Counted from the first letter of the stretch, positions 48,551-57,104 are shown. The stretch is 64,000 bases of DNA from an uncultured Bacteroidales bacterium (GCA_905234695.1 CAJOHZ010000006.1:26629-90628); one strand, 5' to 3'. The notes: a model not told the origin generated them from the letters alone. Numbers and translations: made by a program.

Positions 48551-50161
48551 CTAGCGCACCAGGTCGATGGAATAGTGCAGCCCCACATTCTCGCGGCGCG
48601 CCCGTGCCATCTTGATTATCAGATAGGCACAGGCGATGAGGTTGCGCAGTTCGCTGAGTTCCTCGGTCAGCACACTGCGGTTGTAGAGGTCCTCCGTTTC
48701 GCGGAAGATGAGGTTCAGCCTGTCAAAGGCCCGCTGCAGACGCAAGTCGCTCCGCACAATGCCCACATAGTTCCACATAATCTCCTGCAGCTCCTTCTTG
48801 GTCTGGGTGATGAGCACCATCTCCTCGTTGAGCACCATTCCTTCGGCGTTCCAGTCGGGCACCTCCCGTTTCACCTTCAACCCATCGTCCTTGATTCTCT
48901 CAATGGCCGACATGGCCGCGTTGTGGGCATACACCACCGCCTCCAACAGCGAGTTGCTGGCCAGACGGTTGCCGCCATGCAATCCCGTGCAAGCACACTC
49001 GCCCGCGGCATAGAGGTTGCGGATGCTCGACTCCCCGTTGCGGTCCACCTTGATGCCGCCGCACTGGTAGTGCGCCGCCGGACGGATAGGAATCATGTCG
49101 CGCGTGATGTCGACGCCGATGCTGAGACACTTGGCGTAGATGGTGGGGAACCCCTCGATGAGCTGTTTCTTGCCGATACCACGGGCATCGAGGTAGAGGT
49201 AGTCCTTGCCGCTAATCTTCATCTCGTTGTCGATGGCGCGGGCCACAATGTCGCGTGGTGCGAGACTCAGGCGGGAGTCGTACTTCTGCATGAACTCATT
49301 TCCCTCGCGGTCTTTGAGCACCGCCCCGGCGCCGCGCATCGCCTCCGTGATGAGGAAGGCCGGTTTCTCGGCGGGGTTGTAGAGGCTGGTGGGATGGAAC
49401 TGCATGAACTCCAAATCGCTGAGCACTCCGCGGGCGCGGTGTACCATCGCCACGCCGTCGCCGGTGCTGATGACGGGAGTCGTGGTGGTGCTGTACACGT
49501 TGCCCATGCCGCCCGTGGCCAGCAGGGTCACCCGTGCCAGATAGGTGTCGATGCGGTTGGTGTCGCAATCCAAGGCATAAACTCCGTAGCATTCGATGCC
49601 GGGGGTATGCTTGGTGACCCGCTGTCCCAGATGGTGCTGGGTGATGATGTCGATGGCAAACTGATTCTCCTTCAGCTCGATATTGGGATGGCGGTGTACC
49701 GCCTCCAGCAGGCCGCGCTCTATCTCGGCCCCTGTGTTGTCCTTGTGGTGGAGGATGCGAAACTCCGAGTGGCCGCCTTCGCGGTGCAGGTCGAAACGGC
49801 CGGCATCCGGGCTGTTGTTGCCTACTGAGGGAACGCGGTCGAAATTCACGCCATACTGCACCAGCTCGCGGATACGGTCGGGGGCCTCGCGGATGGTCAT
49901 CTCCACCACCTCGCGGTCGCAGATGCCGTCGCCCGCCACCAAGGTGTCCTGGATATGCTTGTCAAAGCTGTCGCTGTCGTAGCCAGCGTCCGATGTGGCA
50001 TTCAACACTGCGGCGATGCCACCCTGCGCGTAGCGTGTGGAGCCCTCGTCGGCATTGCCCTTGCAAAGGATGCACACCTTGCCGTAAGGTGCCACCTTCA
50101 GGGCGTAACTCAGCCCCGCAATACCGGAGCCTATTACCAAGAAATCAACCTCGTACCGCAT
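48551..50161 (-). CDS. nadB: L-aspartate oxidase
   Basis: DFLVIGSGIAGLSYALKVA; STRYAQGGIAAVL; GGIKVDRNGESSIRNLYAAGECACTGLHGGNRLASNSLLEAVVY. Confidence 0.96.
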   Translation of the reverse strand: MRYEVDFLVIGSGIAGLSYALKVAPYGKVCILCKGNADEGSTRYAQGGIAAVLNATSDAGYDSDSFDKHIQDTLVAGDGICDREVVEMTIREAPDRIRELVQYGVNFDRVPSVGNNSPDAGRFDLHREGGHSEFRILHHKDNTGAEIERGLLEAVHRHPNIELKENQFAIDIITQHHLGQRVTKHTPGIECYGVYALDCDTNRIDTYLARVTLLATGGMGNVYSTTTTPVISTGDGVAMVHRARGVLSDLEFMQFHPTSLYNPAEKPAFLITEAMRGAGAVLKDREGNEFMQKYDSRLSLAPRDIVARAIDNEMKISGKDYLYLDARGIGKKQLIEGFPTIYAKCLSIGVDITRDMIPIRPAAHYQCGGIKVDRNGESSIRNLYAAGECACTGLHGGNRLASNSLLEAVVYAHNAAMSAIERIKDDGLKVKREVPDWNAEGMVLNEEMVLITQTKKELQEIMWNYVGIVRSDLRLQRAFDRLNLIFRETEDLYNRSVLTEELSELRNLIACAYLIIKMARARRENVGLHYSIDLVR

Positions 50162-50195
50162 AACTTGTAGTGATTTTGGGTCTGTTTAGAGACTG

Positions 50196-50203
50196 CAAAG
50201 ATA
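50196..50203 (-). promoter_or_regulatory. -7 promoter box TATCTTTG for nadB
   Basis: Reverse complement CAAAGATA. Confidence 0.65.
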
Positions 50204-50275
50204 GCATTTTTTTTTCATCCACGCAATTCCTTCCGCCCAAACTGAGAGCACTTCTTATCGAATCACCCCCGTGAC

Positions 50276-50483
50276 AAGGGAGTGCCTTCGGTGTGGTCCT
50301 TATGTGACTCTTATGCGCCTTTTGCCCTTCTCCGACGTTTCCCCGACATTTCTCCGACACTTCTCCGACTCATGTCGGGGAAAGTGTGGGAAAAATGCTG
50401 GGTATGCGTAAGATAAGAACAAAAGGACGGGGAAAGGAACATAAAAGCCACATAAAATCCACATAAAGGCGCACCGAGAGCAG
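50276..50483. repeat. Intergenic 11-bp-periodic imperfect dyad element, copy 2
   Basis: Left arm 50282-50369 is eight consecutive 11-mers; right arm 50372-50481 is ten consecutive 11-mers; centre CCGACTCATGTCGG. Confidence 0.88.
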
Positions 50484-50503
50484 GGTATGTTCGTTTTTTT
50501 GTG

Positions 50504-50511
50504 TACTTTTG
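50504..50511 (+). promoter_or_regulatory. -7 promoter box TACTTTTG
   Basis: TACTTTTGCA just after the copy-2 element; listed ORF start 50509 lies inside it. Confidence 0.65.
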
Positions 50512-50538
50512 CAAACGGTAACGTATCCTCCACAAGGA

Positions 50539-52398
50539 ATGGGCATCATTGTAAAACAACGTGTTGAATGGTTTTCCGCACACCGCGGCCGCAGCCTGCT
50601 GTGCGGTCTCGCCCTCCTGCTCCATACCGCCGCAGGCGCCCAGGTGTCGTTCTCGATGCCGGGCGGTTTTTACCCTGAGGCCTTCACGTTGACGCTCTCG
50701 GCCGCCGAGGGCCTTGCCATCCACTACACCACCGACGGTTCCACGCCCACAGGCGACTCGCCGCTCTACCAACAGCCACTGACGCTCTCGCCCGCATTGT
50801 ATTCCACCCGCGATATCTTCCTTATGCCCGACGCACCCACCGAGCTGTGGACCCCACCCGCCGAGGTACGCCACGCAATCGTGCTTCGGGCGGCGGCATT
50901 CGACAGCGAGAAGGTGCAGGTGGGGCCCGTGGGCACCTACACCTACTTCGTCGGCAACTTGATGGGGCATCCGCCCCAGTTGCCTGCCGTCAGCATCGCC
51001 CTGGACCCCGAGGCGCTGTTCGACCCCGACAGCGGCATCTTCAGTCCCAACGGATGGGACGCTTCCAACGACTTCCACAGCGGCAACTTCAACCAACACG
51101 GCCGCGACTGGGAACGCCTCGCCAACGTAGAGTTCTACGAGCTGGACAACCAAGGGTTCGCCCAGACACTGGGCCTCCGTGTCCACGGAGGCAAGACCCG
51201 CCGCATCATGCAGAAACCGCTCAAACTCTATGCTCGCCAAGAATATGGCAAAAAGAAAATCCAATATCCCCTCTTCGACGAGGTGTCCTACACTTCGTTC
51301 AAGCGGTTGGTGCTGAAACCCTTCTGCGCCGCATGGGGAGCCGCCGGCATACAGGACCTGCTGGCTTCGCGGATTGCACACCCCCTGCGCTTCGCGTCGA
51401 TGGCGTCGCGGCCAGTGACGCTCTACATCAACGGCGAATACTGGGGCATCTACTACTTGCAGGAATCGCCCGACGAGCGGCTGGTGGAACAGCTGGACGG
51501 AGTGGATGCCGAGGAGGTGAACCTTATCGGTTCGTGGCTCGGACTGGTGGAGAACGGCAGCGGCAGCGAGTTCCGCCGACTGATGCAATGGCTGGACTCC
51601 GCCGACCTCGCCGACCCTCGCCAGTACAAACAGTTGTGCGCGCTCATCGACATCGACAACTTCATCGACTACCAACTCTTCGAGGCCTTCATCCACAACA
51701 ACGACTGGCCCTCCAACAATATGCGCTGCTATCAGCACGGCACACAACCCTGGCGGTGGTTTTTCTACGACGGCGACGGGGCCTTCGACAACCCCGATGA
51801 CGACATGTACGACATCCTGACCTACCAAGGCTCCGATGCATGGCCCAGCTCGGCGGAGGCGACTCTCTGTTTCCGCAGATTGCTGGCCTCCGAGCCGTTT
51901 CTGGAACGGCTAGACCGCAGGCTGCACGTGCTGACGAACACCCTCTTTGCCTACGAACACACCGCACCGATAATCAAAGAGATACGGGAGGCCGTAGGTC
52001 CCGAGGTGGCACGGCAGTCGCAGCGGTTCGGTTTCCCGGAGAGCACGACGGAGTGGGCCGCAGCGATAGAGAAAACCGACAATTTCCTGCGCCTGCGCCC
52101 CGAAATATTCTGCCGACAGACCGAGGCGTTCCGCCTGCCGCCCGTCCACACCACGGAGGAGTTCCTCCTGTTTCCCAACCCCGCCTACGGCACCCTCAAC
52201 ATCCAAAGCACCCGCGACACGGCAGGATGGACGGATTGCGAGGTATATGACCGACTGGGGCGGAAGGTGCTGACACAAAAACTGTTCTTCCTCCCGCAGC
52301 CCAGCATCTCACAGCTGCACCTCGAAAATCTTCCGGCTGGGACGTACTCGTTCTTCTTCCCTCCCTCCGCCACACCCTACAGGGTGGTGATATATTGA
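50539..52398 (+). CDS. CotH kinase family protein with chitobiase/CHB_HEX-like N-terminal domain and T9SS type A sorting domain
   Basis: GFYPEAFTLTLSAAEGLAIHYTTDGSTPT; VEFYELDNQGFAQTLGLRVHGGKTRRIMQKPLKLYAR; C-term LFPNPAYGTLNIQS...VYDRLGRKVL...LPAGTYSF; start moved to ATG 50539. Confidence 0.85.
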   Translation: MGIIVKQRVEWFSAHRGRSLLCGLALLLHTAAGAQVSFSMPGGFYPEAFTLTLSAAEGLAIHYTTDGSTPTGDSPLYQQPLTLSPALYSTRDIFLMPDAPTELWTPPAEVRHAIVLRAAAFDSEKVQVGPVGTYTYFVGNLMGHPPQLPAVSIALDPEALFDPDSGIFSPNGWDASNDFHSGNFNQHGRDWERLANVEFYELDNQGFAQTLGLRVHGGKTRRIMQKPLKLYARQEYGKKKIQYPLFDEVSYTSFKRLVLKPFCAAWGAAGIQDLLASRIAHPLRFASMASRPVTLYINGEYWGIYYLQESPDERLVEQLDGVDAEEVNLIGSWLGLVENGSGSEFRRLMQWLDSADLADPRQYKQLCALIDIDNFIDYQLFEAFIHNNDWPSNNMRCYQHGTQPWRWFFYDGDGAFDNPDDDMYDILTYQGSDAWPSSAEATLCFRRLLASEPFLERLDRRLHVLTNTLFAYEHTAPIIKEIREAVGPEVARQSQRFGFPESTTEWAAAIEKTDNFLRLRPEIFCRQTEAFRLPPVHTTEEFLLFPNPAYGTLNIQSTRDTAGWTDCEVYDRLGRKVLTQKLFFLPQPSISQLHLENLPAGTYSFFFPPSATPYRVVIY

Positions 52399-52445
52399 GA
52401 AACTGATTTTTCATCAAAAAACTTGTCTGTTTGAGAAAAAAGACT

Positions 52446-52453
52446 TATCTTTG
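52446..52453 (+). promoter_or_regulatory. -7 promoter box TATCTTTG
   Basis: TATCTTTGCA, 22 nt before ATG 52476. Confidence 0.65.
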
Positions 52454-52475
52454 CAGACACAAATACATCAAGATA

Positions 52476-52916
52476 ATGGACGAAAACGAAGACATCCTTT
52501 TTAACGAGTGTAAGTTACAAATCACGAAGACCGGCCGGGCGATGAATATATTGTCATACGTGGCCGTGGCAAGCATGATAGGTCTGGTGGTCGGCGGACT
52601 GGTACTGCTGGCCTATGGCAGCCGTATCGATACCGATATGCCCCACTATGTGGAACTGTTTATCAGTTTCGTCGGTATTGCCTGCATCCTCATATCCGCA
52701 CTGCTGGTGCCACCCGTGGTTTACATGCGTCGTGCCGTCCATGCCGCCAAGCAGGTTGAGATTGGCAACGAGCTCTTCCCCGCCGCCGATTTCCTGCATC
52801 AGTCCCATCTGATGTGGAGGTATCTGACCGTCTTCATCACCGCCGCGTCCGTGCTGACGTTTATCGTCACGGTGGCAGTTTCCTTCTACGTCCTCTCCAT
52901 CCGCCACCCGTTCTAA
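52476..52916 (+). CDS. Hypothetical multi-TM membrane protein
   Basis: About three hydrophobic segments; start moved from TTG 52431 to ATG 52476, downstream of the promoter. Confidence 0.65.
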   Translation: MDENEDILFNECKLQITKTGRAMNILSYVAVASMIGLVVGGLVLLAYGSRIDTDMPHYVELFISFVGIACILISALLVPPVVYMRRAVHAAKQVEIGNELFPAADFLHQSHLMWRYLTVFITAASVLTFIVTVAVSFYVLSIRHPF

Positions 52917-53079
52917 AAAACTGTTAAAAATTAATCCAATGTTTTTCTTAAAACATCAAAACGGCATCTTTCCCTCCTTTTTTCGGTTACAATGGTCCCT
53001 CATTGCTCCCTCAAAAAGAAGAAAAATCTGCTCGCTTTGCTGTATAACAAATTCCATCAATTAAATTTTAACAGTTTCT
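52916..53079 (+). repeat. ~164-bp TIR element, copy 2
   Basis: AAAAACTGTTAAAAATTAATCCAATGTTTTTCTTAAAACATCAAAACGGC...TTAAATTTTAACAGTTTCT; same orientation as copy 1; extra inverted TIR remnant AGAAACTGTTAAACGGTTTCT follows. Confidence 0.9.
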
Positions 53080-53122
53080 AAGAAACTGTTAAACGGTTTC
53101 TATATTCCGAGGCACATCTCCC

Positions 53123-53932
53123 CTACCGTTTCAGGAAACGGATATCCTTGGCTTTGATAAGGCCATACTGCATCGCTTTGGCGATGCGGGCACCCGATTT
53201 GTTGACGATATCGAGTTTGCGCGAGAGTTCTTTCTGCAGCTCCTGTACGGCTTTCTCTGACGACTGCAGCTCGGCAGCGATTTCGGCAGCGGTACAGCCT
53301 GCGGCCTCCATCAGCAGAAGCCGCCGCTCAGTGTCGCCCACCGTGAGACCGTAGCACCGTTCGGGCGCCGCCTCGACATAGAGTTCCGCAGCCTCTTTCA
53401 ATGTCAGCATAACGGGATAGTTGAAATAGTACTTCTCGCCCCGTTCCAGACTCTCGACGGCGCGCAGCACGTTGTCGACCGAGAAGCCTCCGGCGGCGTT
53501 CTTGCTGACGAAGGCCCGCGCGCCACGGTGCAGCGACTCGAAGACCACACGGGCAATCTCCATCATGCGGTCCTCGCGGTTGCCTTCGCCGGGCAGCGGG
53601 TTGTCGAAGCGCCCCGAGAGGATGATGATGCCAATATCGGGGAAACGACGGTGCACCTTGTCGGCGATGAAGATACCCCCCGTGGGTTCGCCCTGAAACT
53701 CCATATCGACCAGCAGGTAGTCGGGCATCTCGTGGGTGGCAGGGCTTTCAAGGGCCGCCATCAGCTGAGCACCGGTGGCAAAGGTGTCGAGCACCGTGAC
53801 GGTCTTGCGCTCCACATGGCCGTCGTCGCTCATACCGCAGGCCACAGTTTGCTCCTGCGCGTTGAGCTCCATGCGTAGGGCTTTCCGGATGATGGGCTCG
53901 TCGTCGACGAGCATTAACTTGATGGATGACAT
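53123..53932 (-). CDS. Response regulator with divergent LuxR-like C-terminus
   Basis: MSSIKLMLVDDEPIIRKAL...YLLVDMEFQG...IIILSGRF...ARAFVSKNAAG receiver motifs. Confidence 0.85.
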   Translation of the reverse strand: MSSIKLMLVDDEPIIRKALRMELNAQEQTVACGMSDDGHVERKTVTVLDTFATGAQLMAALESPATHEMPDYLLVDMEFQGEPTGGIFIADKVHRRFPDIGIIILSGRFDNPLPGEGNREDRMMEIARVVFESLHRGARAFVSKNAAGGFSVDNVLRAVESLERGEKYYFNYPVMLTLKEAAELYVEAAPERCYGLTVGDTERRLLLMEAAGCTAAEIAAELQSSEKAVQELQKELSRKLDIVNKSGARIAKAMQYGLIKAKDIRFLKR

Positions 53933-53934
53933 GG

Positions 53935-53976
53935 AAGTTGAAAATTGAGAATTGAGAATTGAAAATTAATAATTAT
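53935..53976. repeat. Degenerate 7-bp tandem array at the RR/HK junction, 6 units
   Basis: AAGTTGA AAATTGA GAATTGA GAATTGA AAATTAA TAATTAT; includes the HK stop codon. Confidence 0.85.
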
Positions 53977-56047
53977 GGGCGGCCAGAAGGAGGTGCATGG
54001 TGGTGCCTTCCCCCGGGGTACTTTCAGCCCAGATGCGACAGCCGCGAAGGGTGTTGTCGTCGTGGCGTTTGATGATATACTTGCAGAGTATCAGCCCGAA
54101 GCCGTGTCCGCCAGAAGAGGGCGTCTTGTCGGCACGGAAGAGGTTCTCAAGCGTATCGGCATCCATACCGCAACCAGTGTCGGAGACGGTAATGTGCACA
54201 AACCGGGGATCGTCGGCCACCGTAGCTGATACAGTGACACTCCCCGCCTCGGTGCAGCGGAGGGCGTTGTTGACCAAGTTGCGCAGCAGTATCTCCACCA
54301 ACTGGCGGTCGCCATCGACCGTCAGCCCCGAGGAGACAAACTGCAAGGCCACCTGCACTGGGCGGGGGTTCATGCTGGTGGCACGCACGCTGTCAAACAC
54401 CTCATCGAGGGGAAACTCCGACCGCTGGAACTGGAGTCCGCTGGGGATGGAGAGATTGGTCCACGACTTGATATTGGCGAAGGTGCGCAGCAGCTGCTCC
54501 AGCACCTCCTGACGCAACTCCTCGCTGAGTTTCTTGTTTTGCAGATAGGAAAGGAAGGGGTTGATGTCGTGACGCAGCACCGAGAGACAGGTCTCGACAT
54601 TGGCGATGCGTTCCACATCCTGCCGCTTGGCCTCCTGGAGGGCGCGGGTCTCGTTGTGGAGTATCTTCGTGCGGTGCCGCAGCAGGAACACAAGGACGGC
54701 CAAGACAATCAGCAACAACGACCCCACGGCGATGGCAAGGACGTAGACGCGGTTGCGCGACTGCGACCGCTCCAGCTGTTCCTGCAGCAGTGAGTCGGCC
54801 CGTTCGTTGCCACGGATGAATTCCAGCAGTTCCATCTCGCGGGCGTACCAGCGGGCCTGGTCGTCGGCCGCAAGGCTGTAGGGCATCCGAATGAGACCGT
54901 CGTAGAGCATGGACTCGAACTTGGGGGCCATGCCGTCGCTCCAGCTGCTGTCTTCCAAGGCCAAGGTATAGTAGAAGCGGGCCTCGTCGAGGTCGCCGAT
55001 ACGCAGACAGTATTCCGCCGCCGCCACCACGGCACCCAGATGCTGATAGGGGTCGGGCGTGGCGAAGAACATCTCGGTCGAAAGGCGGAAGAGGCGCAGC
55101 ACCTCCTCCTCGCCCACCGGCATCCCCTGACAGGAGTCGTGGATGGCCTCCGCCACACGTCCTAGCGCCGTGTCGGCACCGATGAAGGCCCTGAGTTGGT
55201 AGACGTTGGCCTGATGGTAGTCGCAATAGCCCTGCGGGGTATTGAGGATTTGCTGACTTCGGTCGAGATAGGCAAAGGCTTTGCGGAGCATGGGCACATG
55301 GTCTTCCTGCACGGCCGCGAGGCGGTAGCAGGCATGGGCGATGGCATAGCGCAATGCCAAGTCCTCGGCATAGTCGCACCGCAAGTCGGGCAATGCCGTC
55401 TCGACGGCGCCAAGGAGTGCCTGCATATTGTCCATCGTGGCCGCCGAGAGGGCGGTCCCCGACGAAGAAGCCACCGCACCATTGCGGTAATGGTAGTTGA
55501 GCGTCAACGAGGTGATGTAGTACTCCATGCGGGCGAAGTCGTAGAGGTAGGCGTTGCCGCTGCCAACGCGGGCACGGCGTTGGGGAATTCCGTCGCGGCT
55601 GATGCCATAGAGCAGCCGATAGGAGTCGGCGATGCGACAGCCGCGCTGCAGCAGACGCACCTGCAGCAGACGGGCGATGACACTCTCTACCTCGTCGTTG
55701 TCGGACTTCTGCAAGGAGGTCCAATAGAGGACTCTGTCGATATAAGCCGACGCGCTGTCGTGCTCAGCCAGCATGTAGTAGTCAAAAGCCAGGTTGTTGT
55801 AAGCCCGCAGGCGGCCGTCGTGATAGTCGGGCAGCGAGTCGTTGAGCAGTGCCAACGCGGCATAGCCCTCTTCGATGGCACAGAGCGGGTCGCGGTAGCG
55901 ATTGACGAAGGCCAGCTTGTTCATGTTGTCCACCCGCGCCCGGAGGGACAAATCCATCTCCTGACGGGGGCTTCGGCCGCCGCAGGCGGCCACACAAAGC
56001 AGCACGCAAAGCACCGCGAGAAGTCTGACAGACAATGGTCTATTCAT
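53966..56047 (-). CDS. Histidine kinase with lipoprotein-like N-terminus and helical/TPR-like sensor region
   Basis: Lipobox-like LLCVAACGG; TM (VYVLAIAVGSLLLIVLAVLVFLL); LRHDINPFLSYLQNKKLSEEL; HATPase NLVNNALRCTEAGSV...VSDTGCGMDADTLENLFR...GHGFGLILCKYIIKRH. Confidence 0.85.
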   Translation of the reverse strand: MNRPLSVRLLAVLCVLLCVAACGGRSPRQEMDLSLRARVDNMNKLAFVNRYRDPLCAIEEGYAALALLNDSLPDYHDGRLRAYNNLAFDYYMLAEHDSASAYIDRVLYWTSLQKSDNDEVESVIARLLQVRLLQRGCRIADSYRLLYGISRDGIPQRRARVGSGNAYLYDFARMEYYITSLTLNYHYRNGAVASSSGTALSAATMDNMQALLGAVETALPDLRCDYAEDLALRYAIAHACYRLAAVQEDHVPMLRKAFAYLDRSQQILNTPQGYCDYHQANVYQLRAFIGADTALGRVAEAIHDSCQGMPVGEEEVLRLFRLSTEMFFATPDPYQHLGAVVAAAEYCLRIGDLDEARFYYTLALEDSSWSDGMAPKFESMLYDGLIRMPYSLAADDQARWYAREMELLEFIRGNERADSLLQEQLERSQSRNRVYVLAIAVGSLLLIVLAVLVFLLRHRTKILHNETRALQEAKRQDVERIANVETCLSVLRHDINPFLSYLQNKKLSEELRQEVLEQLLRTFANIKSWTNLSIPSGLQFQRSEFPLDEVFDSVRATSMNPRPVQVALQFVSSGLTVDGDRQLVEILLRNLVNNALRCTEAGSVTVSATVADDPRFVHITVSDTGCGMDADTLENLFRADKTPSSGGHGFGLILCKYIIKRHDDNTLRGCRIWAESTPGEGTTMHLLLAAHNY

Positions 56048-56072
56048 TTTTACATCAACTCCTTACCACTTG

Positions 56073-56080
56073 CAAAGGTA
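56073..56080 (-). promoter_or_regulatory. -7 promoter box TACCTTTG for the HK/RR pair
   Basis: Reverse complement CAAAGGTA. Confidence 0.55.
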
Positions 56081-56106
56081 CGTATTTTTCCCCATATAAA
56101 CAGTTT

Positions 56107-56270
56107 CGAAACTGTTTAATTTCAATTAATGGATTTTGTTATACAGCAAAGCGAGCAGATTTGTCTTCTTTTTGAGGGAGCAATGGGGGTCCATTGTGAC
56201 CGAAAAAAAGGAGGGAAAGATGCCGTTTTGATGTGTTAAGAAAAACATTGGATTAATTTTAACAGTTTCT
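56107..56270 (-). repeat. ~164-bp TIR element, copy 3 (inverted relative to copies 1 and 2)
   Basis: cGAAACTGTTTAATTTCAATTAATGGATTTTGTTATACAGCAAAGCGAGCAG...GGATTAATTTTAACAGTTTCT; extra TIR fragment AAACAGTTTC at 56098-56107. Confidence 0.9.
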
Positions 56271-56414
56271 TACCCCTAAAAATGCTCGAAAAGGGCTTCG
56301 GAAAGGGTTTTCCAGCAGCCTGAAGAAACCTCACAAAAGAATCATATCATACTCATCCACAATACCAACCAAAGGGTGAGAGAAAAAATATTTTGCCGTG
56401 TCGGAAAAAGTTTG

Positions 56415-56422
56415 TATCTTTG
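56415..56422 (+). promoter_or_regulatory. -7 promoter box TATCTTTG for tRNA-Cys
   Basis: TATCTTTGCA 31 nt upstream of the tRNA 5' end. Confidence 0.65.
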
Positions 56423-56453
56423 CAGCCGATTTCCCCATAGGGGGAACGAGAAA

Positions 56454-56524
56454 GGTCGTTTGGCCGAGGGGCTAGGCACAGGTCTGCAAAACCTGCTACT
56501 CCGGTTCAAATCCGGAAGCGACCT
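56454..56524 (+). tRNA. tRNA-Cys (GCA anticodon)
   Basis: Cloverleaf by eye: acceptor GGTCGTT/AGCGACC, anticodon arm CAGGT-CTGCAAA-ACCTG, T arm TCCGG-TTCAAAT-CCGGA, discriminator T. Confidence 0.95.
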
Positions 56525-56527
56525 CAC

Positions 56528-56563
56528 AAAAAAAGAAGCCTGCAAATGCAGGCTTCTTTTTTT
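56528..56563 (+). terminator. Rho-independent terminator of tRNA-Cys
   Basis: AAAAAAAGAAGCCTGCA-AA-TGCAGGCTTCTTTTTTT. Confidence 0.92.
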
Positions 56564-56642
56564 GATTACTCACTATCGGCCACTTCAAAAGGGTACCCCA
56601 CATCCGGAGCTATGACTATCTTGATCCCCCTTGTCTTTCATG

Positions 56643-57104
56643 CTATTCTGCCGATTCATATTGCTCGTCGTTTAATGCATATTCAAACTTGCTTATCCAT
56701 CCCCTGCAGCTATATTTTGATTCGATATCTGATAACTCATAAGAGAGATTGTGGGAATTGATATTGTATATACTGAAATCGACAGCCGTATCTTCAGGAT
56801 ATGTGTATTTCAAGACTTTCCCATCATCGTATTCGATAATGAAACTTTCAGAGAACCAATTACACCGACAACCCTCAAAATGCTCTTCTATCGTTTGCGT
56901 TCTCATTGGCCCTGTAATATCCGCTAAAGTTGTGTCTTGATTAGGTTTCAAATTGATGACATATTCCCCTTCATAACCTTTAAACGTCATGACTACACTA
57001 TGGGATGACTTGTTCTGCCAGCGGAATTCTCCTTCGGACCATCTGTCGCAAGAGACCATCAGCAGGGCAATTATACCGAGTAAAAATGTCCTTTTCATCT
57101 TCAT
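56643..57104 (-). CDS. Small hypothetical lipoprotein
   Basis: MKMKRTFLLGIIALLMVSCDRWSE signal peptide/lipobox; compositionally AT-richer than neighbours. Confidence 0.65.
   Translation of the reverse strand: MKMKRTFLLGIIALLMVSCDRWSEGEFRWQNKSSHSVVMTFKGYEGEYVINLKPNQDTTLADITGPMRTQTIEEHFEGCRCNWFSESFIIEYDDGKVLKYTYPEDTAVDFSIYNINSHNLSYELSDIESKYSCRGWISKFEYALNDEQYESAE

Noticed and set aside
50276-50483. Possible CRISPR array from the regular spacing
   Set aside because: 11-bp units without 20-40-bp repeats or unique spacers, and no cas genes in the window.
50311-51828. 505-aa minus-strand ORF opposite the CotH-family gene
   Set aside because: Covers the 11-bp repeat and runs antisense to a recognisable protein; no domain recognised.
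1441-56270. Full insertion sequences
   Set aside because: No transposase-like ORF (DDE or HUH) found near any of the TIR element copies.
56376-56615. 79-aa ORF across the tRNA-Cys locus
   Set aside because: Overlaps a well-formed tRNA and its terminator; translation has no similarity to known proteins.
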